NCBI GenBank assembly: GCA_913064775.1
Contig: CAJYAD010000014.1
Location: 1 to 64,000, forward strand
Length of the DNA: 64,000 bases
From: an uncultured Albidovulum sp.
GTDB taxonomy: Bacteria; Pseudomonadota; Alphaproteobacteria; Rhodobacterales; Rhodobacteraceae
Reading direction: 5' to 3'
Shown piece by piece: positions 25,837 through 34,557 of this stretch. Both the position numbers and the translations under genes were made by a program. Within the stretch, counting starts at the first letter, position 1. Every line of letters starts with the position of its first letter. Below the pieces are notes generated by a model that was not told the origin of the DNA, did no database searches, and saw only the letters and a program-made list of their open reading frames with translations.

Positions 25837-27153
25837 TCATCCGGTGCCGTCCCCAAGCCAGCGCCCCAGAAGCGCCGCGACCTCGCGCGGCCGGTCCCAA
25901 TGCGGCATATGCCCCGAGGCGGCGATCAGATGGATCGCGACGGCTGGCGGCAGGGCCGTGACCTGCTGCCAGGGAATGATACGGTCCTCGAGACCGAACA
26001 CCACCCGCACCGGCATTCTTTGCGTGAATTCCCCCAGCGCGGGCAGAAGATCCACGCGCTGTCCGCCCGGACCCAGGATGTGCCCGGTCAGCGCCTTCAG
26101 CCGGCCACGGCCCGCCTCGGCGGCGAAGCGGTCCAGGGCGGCGACCGAAAGCGCCTGCTCGCGCAGCGCGACGCGGCGCAGAAGATGCGCCACCTCGCCC
26201 GGCGAACTGGCCGCCGCCATGCCGCGCAGGAAGGTGCTGTCGATCTCGAGCCCCAGCCCGACGGGCGCCAGCAGCGTGAGGCTGGCAATCCGGCCCGGCA
26301 TCGCCCGGGCAAGCGCGACGGCGGCGGTGGCCCCAAGGGAATGGGCCACGACATCGATCCGCCCTCCGATCCCCAGCGCGCTCAGAAAATCCGCAAGCGG
26401 CGCACCAAGATCAGCGGGCGTGGCGGCCTCGATCCCGGTCGCGCCGTGGCCGGGCAGATCCGGCACAAGGACGCGGTGACCGGCGCGGGCAAGGCCGGTG
26501 GCGGTTGCCGCCCAGGTCGTGTGATCCCCGGCGAAGCCATGAAGCAAAAGCACCACGGGGCCGTCGGCGGGGCCAAGGGTGGCAAAGGCCATCCGGCCCT
26601 GCGGTAAATCGGCAAAGGACGGCGGCGGCGCCGTATCGGCAACCGCCCCCGCCCCGTCAGCGGCACCAGCGGTGGTGGCGGTGGCGGCGGCAAGCACATC
26701 TTCCTTCTCGATCCGCCCGCGCGGCCCCCGCCCGGCAAGCGCGCCAAGATCCACCCCGTGCTGACGCGCCAGCCTGCGTGCCAGCGGCGTGGCGCGCAGC
26801 GGTCCGCCCTCGGGCCGCGCCGGGGCTGGCGGCGCGGAGGGCGCGGCAGGCGCGGCCGAGGGCCGGTCGCCCCCCTGCCCCGGGGCCGGCCGCGATCTGT
26901 CCGCGTCCGTCGAGTCGACCTCGATCCGCGCGATCGGTTCGCCCACCGCGACCATCTCGCCTTCTTCGCAAAGGATCTCGACCAATCGCCCCGCCTGAAG
27001 GGCCGGAAATTCGGCGACGGTCTTGTCGGTCTCGATCTCGAGGATCGCCTCGCCGCGCGCGAATTCCTCGCCCGGGCGCTTCAGCCAGCCGGCGATGCGG
27101 CCCTCGTCCATGGTCTCTCCCAGACGGGGCATGTTCAGCATGCGGGTCACCAT
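25837..27153 (-). CDS. AcoC-type E2: lipoyl domain fused to alpha/beta hydrolase
   Basis: This 438-aa protein has three parts. A lipoyl domain (1-80) has the lipoyl Lys at about 44 in EIETDKTVAEF. A linker holds an E3-binding-like segment (ATPLARRLARQHGVDLGALA, about 115-150). The alpha/beta hydrolase fold follows, with nucleophile Ser in VAHSLGATAA, Asp in FGLEDRIIPW and His in ASGHMPHWDRP. This combination is characteristic of the acetoin dehydrogenase acetyltransferase AcoC rather than of pyruvate-dehydrogenase E2. It passes the acyl group from E1 to CoA. The ATG at 27153 overlaps the E1-beta stop (ATGGTGA); ATG 27141 is an alternative. No E3 gene is in the window. Confidence 0.83.
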   Translation of the reverse strand: MVTRMLNMPRLGETMDEGRIAGWLKRPGEEFARGEAILEIETDKTVAEFPALQAGRLVEILCEEGEMVAVGEPIARIEVDSTDADRSRPAPGQGGDRPSAAPAAPSAPPAPARPEGGPLRATPLARRLARQHGVDLGALAGRGPRGRIEKEDVLAAATATTAGAADGAGAVADTAPPPSFADLPQGRMAFATLGPADGPVVLLLHGFAGDHTTWAATATGLARAGHRVLVPDLPGHGATGIEAATPADLGAPLADFLSALGIGGRIDVVAHSLGATAAVALARAMPGRIASLTLLAPVGLGLEIDSTFLRGMAAASSPGEVAHLLRRVALREQALSVAALDRFAAEAGRGRLKALTGHILGPGGQRVDLLPALGEFTQRMPVRVVFGLEDRIIPWQQVTALPPAVAIHLIAASGHMPHWDRPREVAALLGRWLGDGTG

Positions 27154-28124
27154 CTGACCAGCCGCTCTGCGGTCTGGACGATGAGATCGACGCCGGGAAC
27201 GCTGGCGCCCTCCAATGCCGGCGACACCGCGATCGGCACGTCCTCTCCGGCAAGCCGCACGACCGGCTGTTCGAGAAAGTCGAAACATTCCTCGGAGATC
27301 CGGCTGGACAGTTCGGCCGCGACGCCCGCAGTCAGCGCGCCCTCGCTGACCACCATCGCCTTGCCGACGCGCTCGACCTCGGCGCGCAGGGTGTCGATAT
27401 CCAGCGGGTTGAGCGTGCGCAGGTCGATCACCGTCGCCTCGATGCCGGTTTCGGCCAGCCGCGCGGCGGCCTCCAGCGCGAAATGGAGCTGACGCGAATA
27501 GGTGACGATCACCAGATCATCCCCTATTCGCCGCACCGCCGCCTTGCCCCAGGGCGGCACCGGCGCGGTCAGATCGACCGCTTCCTTGCGCGCGTAAAGC
27601 GCCTTGTGCTCGATGAACACCACCGGATCGGGCAGCGTCAGGCTGTGGCGCAGCAGGTGGTAGGCATCGGCCACGGTCGCGGGCATCGCCAGCCGCAGCC
27701 CCGGCGTGTGCATCACCCAGGCTTCAAGGCTTTGCGAATGCTGCGCCCCGGCCGAGCGGCCGGTCCCGCCCTGAGTGCGCAGCACCATCGGCACGCCGAT
27801 CTGACCGCCGAACATGTAGCGGATCTTGGCGGCCTGGTTCGCCAGCTGATCCATCGACATGCCGAGAAAGTCGATATACATCAGCTCGGCCACCGGCCTG
27901 AGCCCGGTCATCGCCGCCCCCACCGCGACCCCGACGATCGCGGGTTCGGAAATCGGCGTGTCGATCATTCGGTCCGGCCCGAAGGTCTGGATCAGGTCCT
28001 TGGTCACGCCGTAAGCGCCGCCATAGCGGCCGACCTCTTCGCCGATGACGACGATATCGGCATCTTCGGTCATCGCCTCTGCCAGCGCGCGGCGCAGGGC
28101 ATCCCGATAGGTCAGGGTCTCCAT
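27147..28124 (-). CDS. Thiamine-dependent dehydrogenase E1 beta subunit (AcoB-like)
   Basis: This 325-aa protein is typical of E1 beta: METLTYRDALRRALAEAM, DADIVVIGEEVGRYGGAYGV, FGPDRMIDTPISEPAIVGVA, RSAGAQHSQSLEAWVMHTPG and a C-terminal transketolase domain from about 200. It pairs with E1 alpha to form the decarboxylating or acyloin-cleaving enzyme. The start at 28124 has GGAGGTGAG upstream, 4 bp after the E1-alpha stop; the ORF track runs 46 codons too far. The AcoC-type E2 next door favours acetoin-like substrates over 2-oxo acids, which is inference. Confidence 0.85.
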   Translation of the reverse strand: METLTYRDALRRALAEAMTEDADIVVIGEEVGRYGGAYGVTKDLIQTFGPDRMIDTPISEPAIVGVAVGAAMTGLRPVAELMYIDFLGMSMDQLANQAAKIRYMFGGQIGVPMVLRTQGGTGRSAGAQHSQSLEAWVMHTPGLRLAMPATVADAYHLLRHSLTLPDPVVFIEHKALYARKEAVDLTAPVPPWGKAAVRRIGDDLVIVTYSRQLHFALEAAARLAETGIEATVIDLRTLNPLDIDTLRAEVERVGKAMVVSEGALTAGVAAELSSRISEECFDFLEQPVVRLAGEDVPIAVSPALEGASVPGVDLIVQTAERLVRW

Positions 28125-28128
28125 CCGC

Positions 28129-29193
28129 TCACCTCCGCGCCAGAACACGGTCAAGGCGGGTGCGCAGCGGCTCTGGCTCGGGTTCGCCCGCCGCGAAGAC
28201 ATCGCGGAACATCGCGGCTTGCTCGGGCGCCTCGGCGGCGATGGCGAATTCAATGCTCGCATCCATCTCGCGACCGATCTCGGCGTCTAGCTGGTCCAGC
28301 GTGGCCGCGTCGGCAAGCGCCTCGGCAATCAGCCGGTCGCGGGCGAAGGCCACCGGGTCCTTCTTGCGGCCCTCGGCCTCTTCCGAGGCGTCGCGATAGG
28401 GGCTTTTGTCCATCCGCGCATGGCCGAAAAACCGGTAGCAGGAGACCGTCAGAAACCCCGGCCGTCCGGCCCGCGCGGCATCGATCATCTCGCCGGCGAC
28501 CTGCCGCACGGCCTCGACATCCAGCCCGTCGACCGCCCGCCCATCCAGCCCGAAGGCCTGGGCGCGTTTCTCGAAATCGGTGGCCCGGGTCGCCTGATCG
28601 ACCCGGGTGCCCATGCCGTATTGGTTGTTGATGCAGACGAACAGCACCGGCAGATCCCAAAGCGCCGCCATGTTCATGCTCTCGTACAGGATGCCCTGCT
28701 GCATCGCGCCGTCGCCGAAGAAGGCGACCGAGACCGATCCGAGGCGCTTGCGCTTGCTGCTCAGGCCGGCGCCGACGACCGCGGGAATGCCGCCGCCAAC
28801 GATCGCATTCGCCCCCAGATGCCCCAGCCCCATGTCGGCGATATGCATCGAGCCGCCCTTGCCATGGCAATAGCCGTCACGCTTGCCGGCGATCTCGGCC
28901 ATCATGCGCTGGGGTTCGGCACCGCGCGCAAGAAAGATGCCGTGGCCGCGATGATGGGTGGTGAAGCTGTCCTGAGGCCGCATCCCGGCGCAGATCCCGG
29001 CGGCGGCGGCCTCCTCACCGATCGACAGATGCAGCATCGAACCCGCGCTTTCGCCGCGCAGGAACAACTCGCCGACCCGCTCCTCGAAGCTGCGGATACG
29101 GCGCATGGTCCGGTAGAGATCGGCAAGCGCCCGATTGTGGCCCGCGTCGCCCGTCGCCCCCCCCGAGTCCTGCCCCGCCTCTGCGCTCTGCAT
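28129..29193 (-). CDS. Thiamine-dependent dehydrogenase E1 alpha subunit (AcoA-like)
   Basis: This 354-aa protein has LYRTMRRIRSFEERVGELFL, FTTHHRGHGIFLARG and the thiamine-diphosphate motif starting GDGAMQQG and closing INNQYGMGTR about 25 residues later. RFFGHARMDKSPYRD follows, close to the phosphorylation-loop position of the family. It carries the cofactor site of the E1 heterotetramer. It is the first gene of the leftward operon. The ATG at 29193 is preceded by only a weak purine-rich site. The first 20 residues (AEAGQDSGGATGDAG) are low in complexity. Confidence 0.85.
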   Translation of the reverse strand: MQSAEAGQDSGGATGDAGHNRALADLYRTMRRIRSFEERVGELFLRGESAGSMLHLSIGEEAAAAGICAGMRPQDSFTTHHRGHGIFLARGAEPQRMMAEIAGKRDGYCHGKGGSMHIADMGLGHLGANAIVGGGIPAVVGAGLSSKRKRLGSVSVAFFGDGAMQQGILYESMNMAALWDLPVLFVCINNQYGMGTRVDQATRATDFEKRAQAFGLDGRAVDGLDVEAVRQVAGEMIDAARAGRPGFLTVSCYRFFGHARMDKSPYRDASEEAEGRKKDPVAFARDRLIAEALADAATLDQLDAEIGREMDASIEFAIAAEAPEQAAMFRDVFAAGEPEPEPLRTRLDRVLARR

Positions 29194-29266
29194 GTCCTGG
29201 TACCCGTCCTTTCACCTCGGACAGCCCGGCCTCTTTCATCTGCGCCGCCGCCAAGTGATATGTGTG

Positions 29267-29333
29267 CATCTGTACGACTGATGTACAAAAAATCAAGCCT
29301 AAATTTTCTTTTGCTCATCCCGTGTACAGATGT
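29267..29333. promoter_or_regulatory. Divergent control region with repeated TGTACAGATG-like sites
   Basis: Between the E1-alpha start and the regulator start lie GCATCTGTACGACTGATGTAC (29267-29287) and TGTACAGATG (29324-29333). These give three half-sites of the form TGTACANNTG in alternating orientation, with AT-rich DNA between them. Position and symmetry suggest operators for the adjacent SorC-family regulator. Confidence 0.5.
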
Positions 29334-29363
29334 TATTCAAGCCACAAAGCCGGGGCGACATGG

Positions 29364-30383
29364 ATGAGTGACCGAGAGCAATCCGAACATGACATGATGG
29401 TCCGCGCGGCCTGGCTCTATTATGCCGCCGAGCAGACGCAGAGCATGATCGCGACAACCCTTGGCGTGTCGCGGGTCAAGGTGGCGCGGCTGATTGCAGA
29501 TGCGAAGGCCAACGGCATCGTCACCATCAACATCGACCATCGCCTGTCGACGATGTGCGAGTTGGAAGAGAAGATCCGCCGCCACTACGGGCTTCGGTTT
29601 TGCTACATCACCCCCGCCCTGGCGACCGACAGCAACCCGCGCGGGCTTAGCGATACCGACCGCGACGCCCTGGCCCGGCGCAGCGTCGGGATGACGGCCG
29701 CGCGGGTGCTGCGCAACAAGCTGGCCCAGAACCAATTCGACGGCACGGTCATCGGCCTGGCCTGGGGCCGTACGATCAGCGCCATGGCGGATGCCTTTCA
29801 GCCGATCAACGCGCCTGCCACGCAATTCGTCTCGCTGCTTGGCTCGCTCACCCGCTCGGCCTCGGCCAACCCGTTCGACGTGGTGCAGAAATTCGCCTCC
29901 AAGACCGGGGGCGAGGCGAAATACCTGCCGGTTCCCTTCATCGCCGACAGCGTGGAGGATCGCGACGTCTTCCTTCAGCAGCGTGTGGTGCAGGACGTGA
30001 TCCGCACCGCGAACCGGGCAACGGCCTGCTTCATCAGCGTGGGCGAATGCGATTCCGGCTCTTTCCTGTCGCAATATGGCTATCTGTCGGGGGATGACCT
30101 GACGCGCCTGCAAAAACGCGGCGCGGTCGGCGACACGCTGGGGCTTTTCTTCAACAGCGAAGGCCAATTCATCGACTCCGAGCTTTGCCGGAGGGCATTG
30201 GCGATTGACCTGTCGACCTTGCGCGAAAGCGAGATCGTGCTGCTTTCGGCAGGGCTTGCGAAACTGAAAGCCACCCAGGCGATCCTAAAGGCCGGCTTCA
30301 TCACCGGGCTGGTGATCGACGGTGACAGCGCGACGCGTCTGGGCGCGGCCGCAGACGAGGAAAGCGAGAAAATGCGCGCCTAG
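29364..30383 (+). CDS. SorC/DeoR-family sugar-binding transcriptional regulator (LsrR-like)
   Basis: This 339-aa protein has an N-terminal helix-turn-helix (AAEQTQSMIATTLGVSRVKV) and the SorC sugar-binding domain (FDGTVIGLAWGRTISAMADA, FISVGECDSGSFLSQYGYLS, ILKAGFITGLVIDGDSA). LsrR, which binds phospho-AI-2, has this architecture; such proteins repress until the phosphorylated sugar binds. The start at 29364 gives MSDREQSEHDMMVRAAWLYY; the ORF track adds 34 codons crossing the operator sites. It sits between the E1/E2/kinase operon and the importer operon, like LsrR between lsrK and lsrACDB, so it probably controls both. Confidence 0.82.
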   Translation: MSDREQSEHDMMVRAAWLYYAAEQTQSMIATTLGVSRVKVARLIADAKANGIVTINIDHRLSTMCELEEKIRRHYGLRFCYITPALATDSNPRGLSDTDRDALARRSVGMTAARVLRNKLAQNQFDGTVIGLAWGRTISAMADAFQPINAPATQFVSLLGSLTRSASANPFDVVQKFASKTGGEAKYLPVPFIADSVEDRDVFLQQRVVQDVIRTANRATACFISVGECDSGSFLSQYGYLSGDDLTRLQKRGAVGDTLGLFFNSEGQFIDSELCRRALAIDLSTLRESEIVLLSAGLAKLKATQAILKAGFITGLVIDGDSATRLGAAADEESEKMRA

Positions 30384-30428
30384 CTACGCTAGCGCCGCGA
30401 CATCGGGAATCGCACGAAGGGGGAAATT

Positions 30429-31301
30429 ATGGAAATCGGATTCATCGGCCTCGGGATCATGGGACAGGGCATGGTGCGCAACCTGCTGAAGGCGGGGCAT
30501 TCCGTCACCGCCTGGAACCGCACCCCCCGCCCCCTGCCCGACGATCTGGGCGCGGCACGGATCGCCGGATCACTGGCCGAGGCCGTGGCCGACAAGCCGC
30601 TTGTCATGGTCTGCCTGACCGGACCCGAGGCACAGCAGGCCTGCCTTCCGGGGCCCGAGGGCGCCTTTGCCAACGCGGCGGCCGGCACGCTGATCGCCGA
30701 CGCGACAACGACCGATCCCGCCGTTTCGCTGGAACTGGCCAAAGCCGCGGGCGCGCGGGGGCTGCGTTACCTCGACACGCCGGTCTTCGGCTCGCGCAAC
30801 GAGGCATGGGAGGGGCGGCTCGATTTCGTTTGCGGCGGGGCGCGCGGCGATTACGACGAATTGTCCCCGGTCTTGGCGCCGCTTGCCGCGACCACCCATT
30901 ACCTTGGCGGCAATTCCAAGGGCGCCTGCGCCAAGCTGGTGGGCAACCTGCTTGTGGCGGCGCAGATGGCCTCGCTGGGCGAAGCGCTTGCCCTGGCGCG
31001 CCGCGCCGGCCTCGACCCCGAGGCCCTGATGGGTTTCCTCGACGTGACCGATTTTTCCTCGGCCCTGATCCGCGGCGTCGGTCGCGATACGCTGGCCGGC
31101 AATTACGCGCCGAATTTCTACCTCAGACACATGCTGAAGGACGCCCGCCTGATCGGGCGCTTCGCCGGCGACAATGGTGTGCCGGTGCCGCTGGCCGCGC
31201 AGATCGCCGAGCAATACCAGGGCGCGGTGAACCGGGGCCTCGGCGATCTCAACGCCTCGGCCCTGCACAAGCTCGCGTTTGAGATGTCCGGGCTCGACTA
31301 A
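30429..31301 (+). CDS. NAD(P)-dependent beta-hydroxyacid dehydrogenase family protein
   Basis: This 290-aa protein begins MEIGFIGLGIMGQGMVRNLL with a Rossmann GxGxxG. It then shows TTTDPAVSLELAKAAGARGL, YLDTPVFGSRNEAWEGRL (substrate loop) and the catalytic-Lys stretch GNSKGACAKLVGNLL. These are the markers of the 3-hydroxyisobutyrate / tartronate-semialdehyde / glyoxylate-succinic-semialdehyde reductase family. It may reduce a semialdehyde released by the neighbouring E1 complex, or oxidise the substrate before cleavage; the sequence does not decide. It lies 45 bp after the regulator. The following 578 bp (31302-31879) hold no gene. Confidence 0.82.
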   Translation: MEIGFIGLGIMGQGMVRNLLKAGHSVTAWNRTPRPLPDDLGAARIAGSLAEAVADKPLVMVCLTGPEAQQACLPGPEGAFANAAAGTLIADATTTDPAVSLELAKAAGARGLRYLDTPVFGSRNEAWEGRLDFVCGGARGDYDELSPVLAPLAATTHYLGGNSKGACAKLVGNLLVAAQMASLGEALALARRAGLDPEALMGFLDVTDFSSALIRGVGRDTLAGNYAPNFYLRHMLKDARLIGRFAGDNGVPVPLAAQIAEQYQGAVNRGLGDLNASALHKLAFEMSGLD

Positions 31302-31693
31302 CCGCAGGCCCGGCCAAACTGCACCAGGGGAGGGGTGCGCGATGAGGAAGGCACTGACTGAACTGCACCGCGATGTGACGATCGGGGCGACGACCGGTGT
31401 GAGGCGCCAGTTGCCGCGCGTTCCGGACAGTGCCGCCAGACCGGCGACCGCGCCGAGGCAATCGCCCCGCCCCCCGCGCCGATGTCGAGCGGATGTCTGG
31501 CAAGGGAGGGCATGCGAATAGAACATCCAGGATGTCTGAATATATCAGATTGACAGCGGGATCAAATCAGAAATCGAAATCCGTATCGCAAATTGCATCC
31601 GGAATATATGGAATTTTCAATTTCGAATTTACCTCCAAAGATATTTTAATAACTCATGCATACTTTATAAGCTTTACGCGGCCACCAATTGTA

Positions 31694-31724
31694 TTGACGC
31701 ATATCTTGATCGGTGAAATTATTT
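31694..31724 (+). promoter_or_regulatory. Candidate promoter for the ABC importer operon
   Basis: In the AT-rich part of the 578-bp gap, TTGACG (31694-31699) is followed after 17-19 nt by AAATTATT as a weak -10, about 155 bp upstream of the binding-protein gene. The AT-rich tract 31530-31740 contrasts strongly with its surroundings. Confidence 0.35.
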
Positions 31725-31879
31725 TCCTCAATTCGCCCAAAGACATCCGGTTTCAGCCCCGGCCACTTCGAGCCCGAGGCATCTTTGAAGGCAAAAAGAC
31801 GAGGCGCGGAGGCGTAATTCGCGTTGGAGGACAGGGTAAAGGGTTGAAGCCTTAGACAATCTTTAACGGGAGGAAAGTC

Positions 31880-32908
31880 ATGAAAAAGAACGTGAAACTG
31901 GGCGCCTTGGGCGTCTGCATGCTGACCGCGGGATTCGTGGTGAACAGCGCCCCGGCCGCTTCGGCCAAGCAGGTCGATCCGCACGACATGCGGTTCGTGA
32001 ACGTCATCAAGGTCACGGCCAATGCCTGGTTCCAGAACATGGAGCACGGCGTGAAAGCATTCGCCAAGGACACCGGCGTCAAGGCAACCCAGACCGGCCC
32101 CGCGCAGGCGACATCCGAGGGTCAGGTGTCGATCATCCAGAACCTGATTCCGCAAAAGCCCACGGCGATCGGCGTCGATCCGAACTCGCAGCAGGCGCTT
32201 GAGGGGGTGCTGGCCAAGGCGCAGAAGGCCGGCATCTTCGTGTTCTCGCAAGAAGCGCCGCAGCTCAAGCACACCAACCTTGATCTAGAGGCCTTCAGCA
32301 ACGCCGAATACGGCAGGCAGATGATGGATGCGCTGGCGTCCTGCATGGGCGGCAAGGGCGAATATGTCACCTTCGTCGGCCATCTGACCGCCGCCAGCCA
32401 CATGGCCTGGGCCCAGGCCGAACTGAACGAGGCGAAGGCCAAGTTTCCCGGCATCAAGCGCGTGACCGGGCCGGTCGTGGCGAACGAGAATTCCGAGGTC
32501 GCCTATCAGAAGACCAAGGAGCTTCTGGCCAAGTACCCGCATATCAAGGGCTTTCTTGGCAGCGCCTCGACCGATATCCCCGGCATCGCCCGGGCGGTCA
32601 CCGAAGTCGGCCTAAGCGGGAAGGTCTGCATCGCCGGCACCAGCGTGCCGTCGCTGACCCGCAACTACGTCAACGCGGGCACCATCCAGGATGTCTTCTT
32701 GTGGGATTCCGCGCTGACCGCCCATGCCGTCATGAACGGCGCGTTGATGATGCTTCAGGGCAAGAAGGTCGGCGTCGGCACCGATCTGGGCGTGCCGGGC
32801 TATACCAACCTCAAGAAATGCGAAGGCTCGGACGTCAGCGCGCATTGCTTCCAAGGCAACGCGATCCTGAAACTGACCAAGGCCAACATCGGAAAATACA
32901 ACTTCTGA
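31880..32908 (+). CDS. Periplasmic sugar-binding protein, LsrB-like
   Basis: This 342-aa protein has a Sec signal peptide (VKLGALGVCMLTAGFVVNSA) and a type-1 periplasmic binding fold. It shows WFQNMEHGVKAFAKDTGV, SEGQVSIIQNLIPQKPTAIG, GTIQDVFLWDSALTAHAVMN and the ending TKANIGKYNF. The SEGQV..I..LI, GTI..xFLWD and NIGKYxF elements parallel LsrB, the AI-2 receptor, though the ligand pocket cannot be judged by eye. GGGAGGAAAG precedes the ATG. It delivers its ligand to the double ATPase and two permeases that follow. Confidence 0.83.
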   Translation: MKKNVKLGALGVCMLTAGFVVNSAPAASAKQVDPHDMRFVNVIKVTANAWFQNMEHGVKAFAKDTGVKATQTGPAQATSEGQVSIIQNLIPQKPTAIGVDPNSQQALEGVLAKAQKAGIFVFSQEAPQLKHTNLDLEAFSNAEYGRQMMDALASCMGGKGEYVTFVGHLTAASHMAWAQAELNEAKAKFPGIKRVTGPVVANENSEVAYQKTKELLAKYPHIKGFLGSASTDIPGIARAVTEVGLSGKVCIAGTSVPSLTRNYVNAGTIQDVFLWDSALTAHAVMNGALMMLQGKKVGVGTDLGVPGYTNLKKCEGSDVSAHCFQGNAILKLTKANIGKYNF

Positions 32909-33006
32909 TCTGACCCAGGGCCTCGCCCGTCCAGGGCGGGGCCCGCCAATGCGGTCCGGTGGGCGCGTGCCCCCGACGCCGCACCAAAGGGGGGGGCGAA
33001 AGGCAC

Positions 33007-34500
33007 ATGGCGGATGAGGCAATTCTCTCGGTCAAGGGCATCGAGAAGCGGTTCGCGGGCGTGCGCGCCCTCGATGGCGTGTCGCTTTCGCTTTATCCGG
33101 GCAAGGTCCATTGTCTGGCGGGCGAGAACGGCTCGGGCAAGTCGACCCTGATCAAGACGATCAGCGGCGTCGAGGTGCCCGATGCCGGCACCATCACGCT
33201 GGGCGGGCATACCTATCAGTCGCTGACGCCGCGCATCGGCATCAAGGGCGGCATTCAGGTGATCTATCAGGACCTGTCGCTGTTCGCCAATCTCAGCATC
33301 GCGGAAAACATCGCCATCGCGCCGATCATCGCCCGGGGCGGGATGCGGTTCAGCCCGGGCGAGGCGCGCGCCATCGCCGAAAAGGTCGCCGCGCGCATCC
33401 ATGTCGACCTGCCGTTTTCGGCGCTGGCCGCCGGTGTCTCAATCGCCCAGCGCCAGCTGACCGCGATCTGCCGGGCGCTGGCGCAGGACGCGCGGGTGCT
33501 GATCATGGATGAACCCACCACCGCCCTGACCCTGCGCGAGGTCGACAGCCTTTTCGCCACCGTGAAGCTTTTGCGCGCACAGGGCGTCTCGGTCGCTTTC
33601 GTCAGCCACAAGTTCGAAGAGATCCTGGGCATCTCGGATGAGATCACCGTCATCCGCAACGGCCGCGTCGTCGCCGATGGCCCCGCGTCCGGCTTCGACC
33701 ATGCGTCGCTGAGCGAGGCGATGACCGGGCAGAAGGTCAACGCGCTGGGACGGCGCGGCCCGGATGAAACCGCCACCCGGGTGGCGCTGCGCGCCGACAG
33801 GATCGGGGTCGAGGGATTGCTTCAGGATGTATCGCTGAGCCTGAACCATGGAGAGATCCTTGGGGTGACCGGGCTGCTGGGATCCGGGCGCGAAGCCGTC
33901 GCCGAGGCGCTTTTCGGCATTCATCCCATCACCTCGGGCCAGATCAGCATCGACGACCAGCCCTGCGCGATCCGGCAGGTGTCGGATGCGATCGCCCACG
34001 GCATCGGCTATGTGCCCGGCGACCGGCTGAGCGAGGGGCTGTTTCTGAACCACAGCGTCGCGCAGAATGTCATCGCCGCCAGCACCGACAAGATCCCCCT
34101 GACCATGGGGCTGGTGCTGAAACGCTCGGTCTCGGCCATCGCCCGGCGGATGATCAAGGCCTTCGGCATCAAGACGCCGTCGGATTCGGTCGCGGTGCGC
34201 ACCCTGTCGGGCGGCAACCAGCAGCGCGTGGTGCTGGCGAAATGGTTCGTCGACAAGCCGCGCATCCTGATCCTGAACGGCCCCACGGTCGGCGTCGACA
34301 TCGGCTCCAAACGCGAAATCACCTCGCTGCTGCGCGACCTGAGCGCCGATGGCACCGCGATCATCGTCATTTCCGACGACGTGCCGGAACTGGCCGAAAT
34401 CTCGGACCGCATCATCGTGATGCGCAACGGCGCGGTAGCGTCCGAGTTGCAGGGCGCCGACATCTCCGAGGGCCGCATCCTGCAGGAGCTGGCCGCATGA
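33007..34500 (+). CDS. Sugar ABC transporter ATP-binding protein (two NBDs)
   Basis: This 497-aa protein has two ABC domains. The first has Walker A GENGSGKST, Walker B VLIMDEPTTAL and a modified signature (VSIAQRQLTAICRAL). The second has a degenerate Walker A (GLLGSGREAV) and a strong signature LSGGNQQRVVLAKW. This asymmetry is typical of the CUT2 family (RbsA, LsrA, XylG). I chose the ATG at 33007 (MADEAILSVKGIEKRF) with GAAAGG upstream; the ORF track starts 16 codons earlier. It energises the importer formed with the next two permeases. Confidence 0.88.
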   Translation: MADEAILSVKGIEKRFAGVRALDGVSLSLYPGKVHCLAGENGSGKSTLIKTISGVEVPDAGTITLGGHTYQSLTPRIGIKGGIQVIYQDLSLFANLSIAENIAIAPIIARGGMRFSPGEARAIAEKVAARIHVDLPFSALAAGVSIAQRQLTAICRALAQDARVLIMDEPTTALTLREVDSLFATVKLLRAQGVSVAFVSHKFEEILGISDEITVIRNGRVVADGPASGFDHASLSEAMTGQKVNALGRRGPDETATRVALRADRIGVEGLLQDVSLSLNHGEILGVTGLLGSGREAVAEALFGIHPITSGQISIDDQPCAIRQVSDAIAHGIGYVPGDRLSEGLFLNHSVAQNVIAASTDKIPLTMGLVLKRSVSAIARRMIKAFGIKTPSDSVAVRTLSGGNQQRVVLAKWFVDKPRILILNGPTVGVDIGSKREITSLLRDLSADGTAIIVISDDVPELAEISDRIIVMRNGAVASELQGADISEGRILQELAA

Positions 34501-34557
34501 CCGCGCGGCTCCCCCCTTCCCGCACCTCACTTTCCCTCGTCTCGCTGGCGGTATCTC

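Noticed and set aside
31430-31855. 141-aa ORF in the AT-rich leader before the binding protein
   Set aside because: No ribosome-binding site, no family resemblance, and composition changes sharply along its length.
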